NCBI GenBank assembly: GCA_030146875.1
Contig: JASLAX010000158.1
Location: forward strand, 1-64,000
From: Longimicrobiaceae bacterium
Lineage (GTDB): Bacteria; Gemmatimonadota; Gemmatimonadetes; Longimicrobiales; Longimicrobiaceae
Direction: 5' to 3'
Length of the DNA: 64,000 nucleotides
The notes beneath the pieces are model-generated. The model did not search any database, was not told the DNA's origin, and saw only the letters and a list, made by a program, of their open reading frames with translations. Position 1 is the stretch's first letter. Each line of letters starts with the position of its first letter. The position numbers were made by a program, and so were the translations under genes. Below, one piece after another: positions 32,442-41,010 of the stretch.

Positions 32442-33536
32442 ATGAAGCGCCACGCCGCCTACGATCCGCCCGAGTACCTGGACTGGACCGCCGACCCGGC
32501 CGAGCTGCGCGCCTTCGCGGAGCGGATCGACGCCGACCCCGAGCGTGCCTCGCGCATCCGCGCGCTGGACGAGGAGGCGCTGCTGGGGATGTACGCGGGC
32601 CTGCTGCGGAACCGCCTGCACGACGTGGCGCTGAAGCGCTGGGTGAGGCAGGGCGTGATCTCCAAGGCGTGGCTGGGCGTGGGAGAGGAGGCCGCCACCA
32701 TCGGCCCCGTCCACGCGCTGCGCCGCTCCGGGCCCGACCGCGACGTGGTGTGCCCCATGATCCGCAACGCCGGGGCGAGCCACGAGATGGGGATGCCCAT
32801 CGCCTCCATCTTCCGCACCTACCTGGGCACGGCCGACGCCCCGTCCGGCGGGCGCGACCTGCACCTGGGCCACCTGGCCGACGCGGTGCTGCCCCCCATC
32901 TCGCACGTGGGCGACATGATCCCCGTGACGGCGGGGATGGCGCTGGCCTTCGCGCAGCGCGGCGAGGACCGGGTGGCGCTCACCTGGATCGGCGACGGCT
33001 CCACCAAGACGGCGGCGTTCCACGAGGGGGTCAACTTCGCGGCGGTGCGGCGCCTGCCGGCCATCTTCGTCGTGCAGAACAACCAGGTGGCGCTGGGCAC
33101 GCGCCTGGACGCGCACTGCGGCGGCTCGTTCGACCACTGGCCGGCCATGTACGGCATGATGGGCGGCCCGTTCGACGGCAACCACGTGCTGGACGCCTGG
33201 GCCGCCACGCGCATCGCGGCCGATCGCGCCCGCGCGGGGGAGGGCCCGTCGCTGCTGGTGGCCGAGACGTTCCGCATGGGCGGCCACGCCACGCACGACG
33301 AGCGCGAGGCGCGCGTGCTGTTCGACGCCGGCGACTTCGCGCGGTGGGGGAAGCGCGACCCGGTGGGGCTGTACGAGGCCTGGCTGCACGGCGAGGGGAT
33401 CGCCCGCGAGCGCCTGGAGGCGATCGAGGCCGAGGTGACGGCGGAGGTGGACGCCGCGGCGGAGGAGGCCCTGCGCTCCCGCGAGTCCGCCATGCCCGTC
33501 GGGTCAACCGCGACCGACCGCGTCTACGCGGACTGA
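32442..33536 (+). CDS. Thiamine-dependent 2-oxoacid dehydrogenase E1 component, alpha subunit
   Basis: A 364-residue protein. The thiamine diphosphate motif runs from GDGSTKTAAFHEGVNFAA to VVQNNQ, RNRLHDVALKRWVRQG is at the substrate end and FRMGGHATHDEREAR is the phosphorylation-loop region of branched-chain or pyruvate E1 alpha. The enzyme decarboxylates a 2-oxoacid and passes the acyl group to lipoyl E2. No beta subunit, E2 or E3 follows, so the partner must be elsewhere. The N-terminus (MKRHAAYDPPEYLDWTADPA) is longer than in pyruvate E1 alpha and more like the branched-chain type. Confidence 0.85.
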   Translation: MKRHAAYDPPEYLDWTADPAELRAFAERIDADPERASRIRALDEEALLGMYAGLLRNRLHDVALKRWVRQGVISKAWLGVGEEAATIGPVHALRRSGPDRDVVCPMIRNAGASHEMGMPIASIFRTYLGTADAPSGGRDLHLGHLADAVLPPISHVGDMIPVTAGMALAFAQRGEDRVALTWIGDGSTKTAAFHEGVNFAAVRRLPAIFVVQNNQVALGTRLDAHCGGSFDHWPAMYGMMGGPFDGNHVLDAWAATRIAADRARAGEGPSLLVAETFRMGGHATHDEREARVLFDAGDFARWGKRDPVGLYEAWLHGEGIARERLEAIEAEVTAEVDAAAEEALRSRESAMPVGSTATDRVYAD

Positions 33537-33710
33537 GGGTCGGCGCCGTCCACGCGGCCGCTCCCGCGCGCTCCCTCTCTCCACCTCGGTCGCGGAGCGC
33601 CTGGCCCGCCGCCCCTCCCGCGTGAGCGGCCCCGCCCGCGGATGACGGGAGAGCGCCGCGTCAGCCCACCGACGTCGAGGGGGCCCGCCTTCCTCCCGCA
33701 TCTCGATCCG

Positions 33711-34379
33711 ATGCAGATCCACTGCGCGGGCTGCCACGCTCCCATCCCCGCGGCGGACGTGGATCCGGACGCCGGACTGGTGACGTGCCCCGCCTGCCAC
33801 CGCCTCTGCCGGCTCCCCGCCGATGCCTCCGCCGCCGCGCCCGGCCTCGCCCCGCAGCGAGGTGTCCCGCGCGCGGCCGAGCTGAGCGAGGAGGATGGCG
33901 GACGCGCCTTCGTGCTCCGCTGGCGCTCGCCCCTCCACGTGTTCGGCGCGATCTTCTGCGTCGCCTGGTCCTGGCTGCTTCCACGGATGCTGGGCGCCGT
34001 GCCCGGCAAGGCCTGGCAGGTGATCGAGTACGCGCTCATGCTCCCGCTCGTGGCGTTCGGGGCCGCCCTGGCCTACTTCAGCGCCGCGGGCCTGGTGAAC
34101 CGAACCCGCGTCGGCGTGGCGGACGGGGCACTGGACGTGCGCCACGGGCCGCTTCCCTGGCCGGGGAACCGCCGCATCCCCCTCGGCGAGCTGGACGAGG
34201 TGTACGTGGAGCGACGGTCCGTGACGCGGCGCGAGCGCGCTCCGGTCATGTACGCCGTGCTCGCGCTGCTGAAGGACGAGCGCCGCGTGACCCTGTTCGG
34301 CGGTCTGCGGGATTCCGCGGAGGCGGCCCAAGCCGCCGACCGCCTCAGCGAATGGCTCGGCGTGCACTCGACCCGGTGA
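33711..34379 (+). CDS. Zinc-ribbon membrane protein, tandem paralogue 1
   Basis: A 222-residue protein. An N-terminal zinc ribbon (MQIHCAGCH ... VTCPACHRLC, Cys 5, 8, 26, 29, plus 33) leads to a short linker and two hydrophobic segments (about 80-105 and 110-135, FGAIFCVAWSWLLPRMLGA). A C-terminal soluble domain has the motif LPWPGNRRIPLGELDEVYVE, shared by all three copies. The product probably sits in the inner membrane with the ribbon in the cytoplasm. The function is unknown. The start ATG at 33711 begins the ribbon directly. Confidence 0.7.
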   Translation: MQIHCAGCHAPIPAADVDPDAGLVTCPACHRLCRLPADASAAAPGLAPQRGVPRAAELSEEDGGRAFVLRWRSPLHVFGAIFCVAWSWLLPRMLGAVPGKAWQVIEYALMLPLVAFGAALAYFSAAGLVNRTRVGVADGALDVRHGPLPWPGNRRIPLGELDEVYVERRSVTRRERAPVMYAVLALLKDERRVTLFGGLRDSAEAAQAADRLSEWLGVHSTR

Positions 34380-34420
34380 TCCGCTGAGCCGGGGCGAAGC
34401 CGCCGCCCTTCCCCCGCGAT

Positions 34421-34459
34421 GCCGCGGCGGACGATCTTCGCGGGAACGGACGTCCCCCG
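34421..34459 (+). repeat. Duplicated upstream sequence before paralogue 2
   Basis: A block reading GCCGCGGCGGACGATCTTCG and then GCGGGAACG... closely matches 35248-35288 upstream of paralogue 3 (with single-base changes and one-base shifts). So the regulatory region was duplicated along with the gene. No such block is clear before paralogue 1. Confidence 0.6.
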
Positions 34460-34499
34460 TCCCCGCTTCCGCCGTCCTCCCCTCCGATCCCGATCCGCG

Positions 34500-35216
34500 A
34501 TGCGAGTCCACTGCGACGGCTGCCACGCTCCCATCCCGGCCGCGGACGTGGACCTCCGCGCCGGGTTGGCCAAGTGCCCCGCCTGCCACCAGGTGTTCCG
34601 GCTCCCCGAGGCCTCCTCCGACGCGCCCGTCCCCCCGCGCGCGGGCGCGCCGGACCTGCGCGCGTCCGAGATCGTCCCCATTCCCGAGACGCTGGGGATC
34701 ATCGAGGAGGACGGCGTGCGCGCCATCGCGCGCCGCTGGCGGTCGCCCGCGCACACGTTCGCGGCGGTGTTCTGCGTGGCATGGTTCGGCATGCTGTCGA
34801 CCATGCTGCCCGGCGGGTCCGCGTCGGCATGGGGGGCGCTGGAGTACGTGCTCCTGGCCCCGTTCGCCGCGGCGGGGGGCGTCATGGCCTACTGGAGCCT
34901 GGCGGGATTCGTGAACCGGTCGTGGGTCCGCGTGGCCGACGGCGTGCTGGAGGTGCGGCACGAGCCGCTTCCCTGGCCGGGGAACCGCCGCATCGCCCTC
35001 GCCGAGCTGGACCAGCTCTACGCCGAGGAGAGGACCGTCCACCGGAATGACGGCGAAGTGGTGACGTACAGCCTGAGCGCGCTGCTGAAGAACGGGCGCC
35101 GCGTGGTGATCTTCCCCGGCATCGGAGACGCGGACGACGCGGCCTTCGCCGCGCACCGCATCAACGGGTGGCTCGGCATCCACCCCCGCCCGGTGGTGGG
35201 CCAGGTGGGCCGCTGA
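34500..35216 (+). CDS. Zinc-ribbon membrane protein, tandem paralogue 2
   Basis: A 238-residue paralogue of the preceding gene with the same ribbon (MRVHCDGCH ... LAKCPACHQV), two hydrophobic stretches (HTFAAVFCVAWFGMLSTML and a second at about 120-145) and the shared LPWPGNRRIALAELDQLYAE. It has an added insert around residues 50-70 (EIVPIPETLGIIEEDG). It is preceded by a duplicated upstream block. Membrane topology and role are as for the other copies; all are oriented alike. Confidence 0.7.
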   Translation: MRVHCDGCHAPIPAADVDLRAGLAKCPACHQVFRLPEASSDAPVPPRAGAPDLRASEIVPIPETLGIIEEDGVRAIARRWRSPAHTFAAVFCVAWFGMLSTMLPGGSASAWGALEYVLLAPFAAAGGVMAYWSLAGFVNRSWVRVADGVLEVRHEPLPWPGNRRIALAELDQLYAEERTVHRNDGEVVTYSLSALLKNGRRVVIFPGIGDADDAAFAAHRINGWLGIHPRPVVGQVGR

Positions 35217-35247
35217 CGCGACCCCGCACGACGCCCTCCCCGGCGGT

Positions 35248-35288
35248 GCCGCGCCGGACTATCTTCGCAGGGAACGCACGTCTCCCGC
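35248..35288 (+). repeat. Duplicated upstream sequence before paralogue 3
   Basis: This is the second copy of the block at 34421-34459, reading GCCGCGCCGGACTATCTTCG followed by a GGGAACGCACG stretch. Confidence 0.6.
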
Positions 35289-35324
35289 GTCCGCCACATC
35301 CGTCCCTCGCACCGTAGGGCCGCC

Positions 35325-36176
35325 ATGCACGTCCACTGCGAGAGCTGCAACGCCATGGTCCGGGCCGACGACATGAACCTGGCCACCGGCCTGGCGAAGT
35401 GCCGCTTCTGCCACGCGGTCTTCCCCCTCCCGGGGGAGCTGCTGGGTCCCGCCCGCCCCGCCGTCCCGCCGCCACTGGCCGCGCCCGACCTCTCCCCCGC
35501 CGCGCTCTCCGCGTCGCGGGCCGCCCCGCCGCCGTCGTCATCGACCGAGCCGGCCGAGGGCGAGACGGTGGAGGTGTGGGAGGACGAGGAGAGGGTGGAG
35601 GTGTGGGAGGACTTGCCGGGGGTGCGCCCCATCGTGGTCCGCCCCGAGGGGCTGGGGGTGATCGATCAGGGCGGCTCCCGGATGATCGTGCGGCGCTGGC
35701 GCTCGCTGAAGTACTGGTTCTTCGCGGTCTTCTCGGTCTTCTGGATGGGCTTCCTGGTCATGTGGTACGGCATGGCGCTCCTCTCGGGCGCTCCACTGGT
35801 CTTCCTCCTCTTCCCGCTCATCCACCTGGCGGTCGGCGTGGGGCTGGTCTACGTGACGGCGGCGGGCTTCCTGAACCGGACGCACCTCCGGGTGGCGGAC
35901 GGGGTGCTGACGGTGACCCACGGCCCCGTCCCCTGGCCGGGGAACCGCAGCATCCCGCTGGCCGAGCTGGAGCAGCTCTACACCGAGGAGAAGGTCGCGC
36001 GCGGCAAGAACGGCGTGACGGTGACGTACGACCTGAAGGGCGTGCTGAGGAACGGGCGCCGCGTCAGCATCTTCTCCGGCGCGGACGACCGCGACGTGGC
36101 GCTCTACGCCGAGCGGCAGCTGGAGACGTGGCTGGGGATCCAGGACCGCCCCGTGCGCGGGGAGGTGAGGCGCTGA
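35325..36176 (+). CDS. Zinc-ribbon membrane protein, tandem paralogue 3
   Basis: A 283-residue protein, the longest of the three. The ribbon is MHVHCESCN ... LAKCRFCHAV. It is followed by an acidic insert (about 75-100, rich in Glu with EVWEDEERVEVWEDL), hydrophobic segments WFFAVFSVFWMGFLVMWYG and LVFLLFPLIHLAVGVGLVY, and the shared VPWPGNRSIPLAELEQLYTE near residue 205. The acidic insert is unique to this copy. Length increases along the array (222, 238, 283), so the copies have diverged by insertion. The function is unknown. Confidence 0.7.
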   Translation: MHVHCESCNAMVRADDMNLATGLAKCRFCHAVFPLPGELLGPARPAVPPPLAAPDLSPAALSASRAAPPPSSSTEPAEGETVEVWEDEERVEVWEDLPGVRPIVVRPEGLGVIDQGGSRMIVRRWRSLKYWFFAVFSVFWMGFLVMWYGMALLSGAPLVFLLFPLIHLAVGVGLVYVTAAGFLNRTHLRVADGVLTVTHGPVPWPGNRSIPLAELEQLYTEEKVARGKNGVTVTYDLKGVLRNGRRVSIFSGADDRDVALYAERQLETWLGIQDRPVRGEVRR

Positions 36177-36256
36177 CGCGGCGCGGCGTTGCCGGGGGGC
36201 CGCTCGGCGCCTAGGATGTCGGGCCGGAGAGCACGCCACCCGCCGATGGAGGGGAG

Positions 36257-37093
36257 ATGTCGTTCGGTCGCCCGCAGGAGGAGCCCCGCCTGACGTACGG
36301 CGGGTACCTGAAGGTCCCCGAGCTGCTGGGGCTGCAGCAGCTCCTGAGCGACCCGGGGCAGCACGACGAGACCCTCTTCATCGTCATCCACCAGACGTAC
36401 GAGCTCTGGTTCAAGCAGGTCCTGCACGAGCTGGACGCCGTGCTCGCCCGGCTGGACGCCGACATGGTGCTGGGCGCCGACCGCGGGCTGCGGCGCTGCA
36501 TCGAGATCCAGCGCGTGCTGGTGGCGCAGGTGAAGGTGCTGGAGACCATGACGCCCACGGACTTCCTGGCCTTCCGCGACCACATCCGCCCCGCCAGCGG
36601 CTTCCAGTCCATCCAGTTCCGCGAGATCGAGTTCCTCTCCGGGCTCAAGGACCCCAACTTCCTCAAGTACCCCGGCCTCTCGGGGCAGGAGCTGGAGCGC
36701 CTGCAGGCCCGCCTGGACGGCCGCACCCTGGCCGAGGCCTTCCACGACCTGCTCCGCCGCCGCGGCTTCGACCTTCCCGACGTTCCGGAGGAGGGCGAGG
36801 AGGACGCGCGCGCGGCCGTCGCCACCGCGCGGCTGGACCAGCTCCAGCGGCTCTACACCGAGCAGGAGCGGCACTACGACCTGTTCCTGCTGGCCGAGGC
36901 GCTGATCGAGTACGACGAGATGTTCATGCTCTGGCGCTTCCGCCACGTGCAGATGGTGGAGCGCGTGATCGGCGGCCGCCCCGGCACCGGCGGCAGCGAG
37001 GGCGCCGCGTACCTGCGCAAGACGATGGAACGCCGCTTCTTCCCCGAGCTCTGGGAGCTGCGGGCGCACCTGGGGGCCGGGTACGGTGGGTGA
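36257..37093 (+). CDS. kynA: Tryptophan 2,3-dioxygenase
   Basis: A 278-residue heme enzyme of the usual length. Diagnostic motifs are LTYGGYLKVPELLGLQ, HQTYELWFKQ (the substrate-side His and Tyr-Glu-Leu-Trp), RDHIRPASGFQS, the heme-ligand segment FRHVQMVERVIGGRPGTGG, and SEGAAYL. It opens the indole ring of tryptophan to N-formylkynurenine in the cytoplasm. It leads a rightward block of genes that fit the later route through anthranilate and its CoA ester. GGAGGGGAG lies near the ATG at 36257. Confidence 0.95.
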   Translation: MSFGRPQEEPRLTYGGYLKVPELLGLQQLLSDPGQHDETLFIVIHQTYELWFKQVLHELDAVLARLDADMVLGADRGLRRCIEIQRVLVAQVKVLETMTPTDFLAFRDHIRPASGFQSIQFREIEFLSGLKDPNFLKYPGLSGQELERLQARLDGRTLAEAFHDLLRRRGFDLPDVPEEGEEDARAAVATARLDQLQRLYTEQERHYDLFLLAEALIEYDEMFMLWRFRHVQMVERVIGGRPGTGGSEGAAYLRKTMERRFFPELWELRAHLGAGYGG

Positions 37094-37370
37094 GGCCCGC
37101 CCCGGCTGGGAGCCGTACGACCCGGCGTGGCTGGTGACGCTGGCGCGCGAGCAGCTTCCGGAGGCGCCCGCCCTGGCCGACGCCCTCGAGAGTTGCACCG
37201 TCGCCCGCGCCGAGAGCCGCGCCTACCTTCACTTCGTCGATCCGCAGGGCCCCGACTGGCGCTTCCGCGAGAACGTCGCGCTGGAGCACCCCCGGGAGGG
37301 GACCGTCGTGCTGGACGTGCTGGAGGACGGGCGCGTGGGGGGGATCGAGATGCTCAGCCGGCTCGGGTGA
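37086..37370 (+). CDS. Small DUF2283-like protein overlapping the dioxygenase gene
   Basis: A 94-residue protein starting with GTG inside the last codons of kynA (8-base overlap). The C-terminal 45 residues (ALEHPREGTVVLDVLEDGRV, then GGIEML) look like DUF2283 and similar small beta proteins. The N-terminal half is helical (WEPYDPAWLVTLAREQL). Translational coupling to kynA suggests an accessory role in the pathway, but nothing in the sequence indicates catalysis. Confidence 0.6.
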   Translation: MGEARPGWEPYDPAWLVTLAREQLPEAPALADALESCTVARAESRAYLHFVDPQGPDWRFRENVALEHPREGTVVLDVLEDGRVGGIEMLSRLG

Positions 37371-37396
37371 GGCGCCGTGAGCCGCGGGGGACGCGC

Positions 37397-39715
37397 GTGA
37401 AGATCGCCGTGATCGGCGGCGGGCCGGCGGGGCTGTACTTCGCCCTGCTGGCGAAGAAGGCCGCGCCCGGGGACGAGGTGGTGGTGCTGGAGCGCAACCC
37501 CCCCGACGTGACGTACGGGTGGGGGGTCGTGTTCAGCGACCAGACCCTGGGCAACCTGCGCGAGGCAGACCCGGAGAGCTACGACCGCATCGCCGCGCGC
37601 TTCGCCCGCTGGGACGACATCGACGTGCACGTGCACGGGCGCGTCGTCACCTCCGGCGGGCACGGCTTCGTGGGCATCGCCCGGGCGGAGCTGCTCCGCG
37701 TGCTGCGCGAGCGGGCCGAGGAGCTGGGCGTGGTCACCCGCTTCGGCGTGGAGGCGGCGGACGACGCGGCGCTGGACGCGCTGGGGCTGGAGGGCGCCGA
37801 CCTGGTCGTGGCCGCGGACGGGGTGAACAGCGCGGTGCGGCGCCGCCACGCGGAGGTCTTCCGCCCCGACCTGGACGAGCGGACGGCGCGCTACACCTGG
37901 CTGGGGACCACCAGGCGGTTCGACGCCTTCACCTTCCTCTTCGTCCAGAACGAGCACGGCGTCTTCCAGGCCCACGCCTACCGCTTCGACGAGCGCCGCT
38001 CCGCCTTCATCGTGGAGTGCGACGAGGCGTCGTGGCGCGCCGCCGGGCTGGACCGCATGACGACGGACGAGGCCATCGCCTACTCCGAGCGCATCTTCGC
38101 GCCCTGGCTGGACGGGCACCGGCTGGAGAGCAACGCCCGACACCTCCCGTCGCCCTGGCTGCGCTTCGTGCGCGTCTCCTGCGAGCGCTGGCACGCGGTG
38201 CGCGAGGACGGCACCCCCGTGGTCCTGATCGGCGACGCGGCGCACACGGCGCACTTCTCCATCGGCTCGGGGACCAAGCTGGCGATGGAGGACGCCATCT
38301 CGCTCGCCCGGCACCTGCGGAGCGGGGAGCGGGCGGCGGACGCGCTGGAGACGTACCAGGAGGAGCGCAGGACGGACGCGCTGCGGCTGCAGAACGCGGC
38401 GCGCAACTCCATGGAGTGGTTCGAGAACGTGCGGCGGTACGTGAAGCTGGAGCCGGAGCAGTTCGCGTACTCCCTGCTCACCCGCTCGCAGCGCGTGAGC
38501 CACGAGAACCTGCGCCTGCGCGACGATGCCTACCTCTCCGGCGTGGAGCGGTGGTTCTCCGCCCGCTGCGGCGCGCCCGCCCGGGAGAAGCCCGTCCCCC
38601 CCGTCTTCACCCCCTTCCGCCTGCGCGGGATGGAGGTGCCCAACCGCGTGGCCGTGTCGCCGATGGACATGTACTCGGCGACCGACGGGACGCCGGACGA
38701 CTTCCACCTGGTGCACCTGGGCTCGCGGGCGCTCGGCGGGGCCGGCCTGCTCTTCACGGAGATGACCTGCGTGTCGCCCGAGGCGCGCATCACGCTGGGC
38801 TGCACGGGGATGTACCTGCCGGAGCACGTCCCCGCCTGGCGGCGCATCGTGGACTTCGTCCACGAACGCACCCCCGCGAAGCTCTGCCTGCAGCTGGGAC
38901 ACTCGGGCCGCAAGGGCGCCGTCCGCCTGCCCTGGGAGGGCGACGACGTGCCGCTGGGCGAGGGCGGATGGGTGACGCTGGGCCCCTCGCCCCTGCCGCA
39001 CGCGGAGTGGATGCACCCGCCGCGGGAGATGACGCGCGCCGACATGGACGCGGTGGTCGCCGACTTCGTGCGCGCCACGGAGATGGCGGCCGAGTGCGGG
39101 TTCGACATGCTGGAGCTGCACTGCGCGCACGGGTACCTGCTCTCGTCGTTCCTGACGCCGCTGGCGAACCGCCGGACGGACGAGTACGGGGGGACGCTGG
39201 AGAACCGCCTGCGCTTTCCGGTGGAGGTGTTCGCGGCCATGCGGGCGGCCTGGCCGGAGGAGCGCCCCATCTCGGTGCGCATCTCCGCCACGGACTGGGT
39301 CGACGGAGGGGTCGACGGGCCGGAGGCGGTGGAGATCTCCCGCGCCTTCGCCGCCGCGGGGGCGGACGCCATCCACGTCTCCACCGGGCAGACGTCGCCG
39401 GACGCGAAGCCGGTCTACGGGCGGATGTGGCAGACGCCGTTCGCCGACCGCATCCGAAACGAGGCGGGGATCGCCACCATCGCGGTGGGCAACATCACCG
39501 AGGCCGACCAGGTGAACGGGATCGTGGCCGCCGGCCGCGCGGACCTGTGCGCCCTGGCGCGCCCGCACCTCTCCGACCCCCACTGGACCCTCCACGCCGC
39601 CGCCCAGCTCGGCTACGACGAGCAGTGGTGGCCGGTGCAGTACCTGCAGGGAAAGCGTCAGCTGGAGCGAAACGTGCGGCGCGCGCAGGAGCTGCTGGGG
39701 ACCAGCACGATCTAG
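37397..39715 (+). CDS. Fused FAD monooxygenase / OYE reductase, 2-aminobenzoyl-CoA (anthraniloyl-CoA) or salicylyl-CoA 5-hydroxylase type
   Basis: A 772-residue two-domain flavoprotein. Residues 1-395 form a class A monooxygenase: AVIGGGPAGLYFALLAKK at the FAD site, VTYGWGVVFSDQTL, and VLIGDAAHTAHFSIGSGTKL. Residues about 405-772 form an old-yellow-enzyme reductase: VAVSPMDMYSATDG, QLGHSGRKG, ELHCAHGYLLSSFLTPLANR. The same fusion occurs in 2-aminobenzoyl-CoA monooxygenase/reductase and salicylyl-CoA hydroxylase; next to kynA the former is more likely. It would hydroxylate and then reduce the CoA-activated ring. The GTG at 37397 follows GGGGGACGCGC. Confidence 0.88.
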   Translation: MKIAVIGGGPAGLYFALLAKKAAPGDEVVVLERNPPDVTYGWGVVFSDQTLGNLREADPESYDRIAARFARWDDIDVHVHGRVVTSGGHGFVGIARAELLRVLRERAEELGVVTRFGVEAADDAALDALGLEGADLVVAADGVNSAVRRRHAEVFRPDLDERTARYTWLGTTRRFDAFTFLFVQNEHGVFQAHAYRFDERRSAFIVECDEASWRAAGLDRMTTDEAIAYSERIFAPWLDGHRLESNARHLPSPWLRFVRVSCERWHAVREDGTPVVLIGDAAHTAHFSIGSGTKLAMEDAISLARHLRSGERAADALETYQEERRTDALRLQNAARNSMEWFENVRRYVKLEPEQFAYSLLTRSQRVSHENLRLRDDAYLSGVERWFSARCGAPAREKPVPPVFTPFRLRGMEVPNRVAVSPMDMYSATDGTPDDFHLVHLGSRALGGAGLLFTEMTCVSPEARITLGCTGMYLPEHVPAWRRIVDFVHERTPAKLCLQLGHSGRKGAVRLPWEGDDVPLGEGGWVTLGPSPLPHAEWMHPPREMTRADMDAVVADFVRATEMAAECGFDMLELHCAHGYLLSSFLTPLANRRTDEYGGTLENRLRFPVEVFAAMRAAWPEERPISVRISATDWVDGGVDGPEAVEISRAFAAAGADAIHVSTGQTSPDAKPVYGRMWQTPFADRIRNEAGIATIAVGNITEADQVNGIVAAGRADLCALARPHLSDPHWTLHAAAQLGYDEQWWPVQYLQGKRQLERNVRRAQELLGTSTI

Positions 39716-39721
39716 CGCGGA

Positions 39722-40154
39722 GGGCGGACGCCCTCGCCCGGCCGGCCTGAGAGCCGTCCACCCTGGCCCGCGAGCGGGCGAGGGGAACACGACCTCTCGA
39801 CGATGCGGAGCCCTCGCGGGGCCCTCACCCGGCGGGCTCGGTCGGCGGTGGTGCGGCTCCCTCGGCACCCATCGGAGCCCGCCACCCTCTCCCACGAGTG
39901 GGAGAGGGAACCTGGATGGTCTCGGCGAGCAGGCCTCGGCCGGTCGGCGAGGGGGAGTCCCGGAGGGACGATCGTAGTAGCCAGCCGGGGACTTTACGCC
40001 CCCGGAAAGCGGACGCAGCCCGAAGCCGGCCGACCACCGTAGTGCACCCCTCTCCCCTTGTGGAAGCGGGGCCGGGGGTGAGGGGTCCCTCGCGGACGCC
40101 CGCCGACATTCGACATTCGACTCCATCCCTCGCTCCACCCCTTCCGCCGAGCCG
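39722..40154. repeat. Gap filled with extragenic palindromes
   Basis: No gene is visible in this 433-base gap. It holds a 45-base element (40043-40088) that is nearly the reverse complement of 43626-43671, and a perfect hairpin CCCTCTCCCA-CGAG-TGGGAGAGGG at 39885-39908. A similar, imperfect one lies near 39760. They look like dispersed REP-type elements. Confidence 0.65.
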
Positions 40155-40970
40155 ATGCCGAGCCCCCACCCGCAGCCGTCCCCCACCTCCGACGCGTACC
40201 TCGCGGGGACGCACGCGATCGTCACCGGCGGGGGGCGGGGGATCGGGGCGGCCATCGCGGAGGAGCTGGCCCGGCGGGGGGCGGCGCTCACGCTGATGGG
40301 GCGCGACGAGGAGCGGCTGCGGGCCACCGCGGCGGGGGTGCGGGGACGCCACGGCGTGCGGGTGGAGGCGGTGGTCTGCGACGTGGCCCACGAGGCGTCG
40401 GTGGCCGCGGCCTTCGCGCGGGCGCGCGAAGCGCACGGCGACGCGGGGGTGCTGGTGAACAACGCGGGGGAGTCCGCGGCATCCGCCTTCGCCGACACGC
40501 CCAGGGAGACGTGGGACCGGATGCTGGCGGTCAACCTCACCGGGACGTATCTCTGTACGCGCGAGGTGATCCCCGCCATGCTCGCCGCCCGCGCCGGCCG
40601 GATCGTGAACGTGGCCTCCACGGCCGGGCTGCGCGGATACCCGAAGACGGCCGCGTACTGCGCCGCCAAGCACGGGGTGGTCGGCCTGACGCGCGCGCTG
40701 GCGCTGGAGACGGCGAAGAGCGGGGTGACGGTGAACGCCGTCTGCCCGGGGTACACCGACACCGACATGGCCCGCCGCGCGGTCGACGGCCTCTCCGCCG
40801 CGCTGGGGAAGACGGAGGAGGAGGCGCGGGCGATGATCGTCCGCACCATCCCCCGTGGCTCGCTGATCCGGCCGGAGGAGGTGGCCGCCCTGGTGGGGTG
40901 GCTCTGCTCCCCCGCCGCGTCGGGGCTGACGGGCGAGGCGCTCCCCGTCGCCGGCGGCGAGGTCACCTGA
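40155..40970 (+). CDS. SDR family NAD(P)-dependent oxidoreductase in the aromatic-CoA cluster
   Basis: A 271-residue classical SDR: VTGGGRGIGAAIAEELA (cofactor), LVNNAGESA, the catalytic Ser in NVASTAG and YCAAK as YxxxK, then VNAVCPGYTDTDMA. It is close to 3-hydroxyacyl-CoA and 3-oxoacyl reductases. In the cluster it would oxidise a hydroxyacyl-CoA intermediate after ring reduction. The N-terminal 15 residues (Pro/Ser rich) may not be translated; the start at 40155 is the only nearby ATG. Confidence 0.85.
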   Translation: MPSPHPQPSPTSDAYLAGTHAIVTGGGRGIGAAIAEELARRGAALTLMGRDEERLRATAAGVRGRHGVRVEAVVCDVAHEASVAAAFARAREAHGDAGVLVNNAGESAASAFADTPRETWDRMLAVNLTGTYLCTREVIPAMLAARAGRIVNVASTAGLRGYPKTAAYCAAKHGVVGLTRALALETAKSGVTVNAVCPGYTDTDMARRAVDGLSAALGKTEEEARAMIVRTIPRGSLIRPEEVAALVGWLCSPAASGLTGEALPVAGGEVT

Positions 40971-41010
40971 CCGCGGCACACCTACGAGACACCCTCCGCA
41001 CGCAGGGGAG

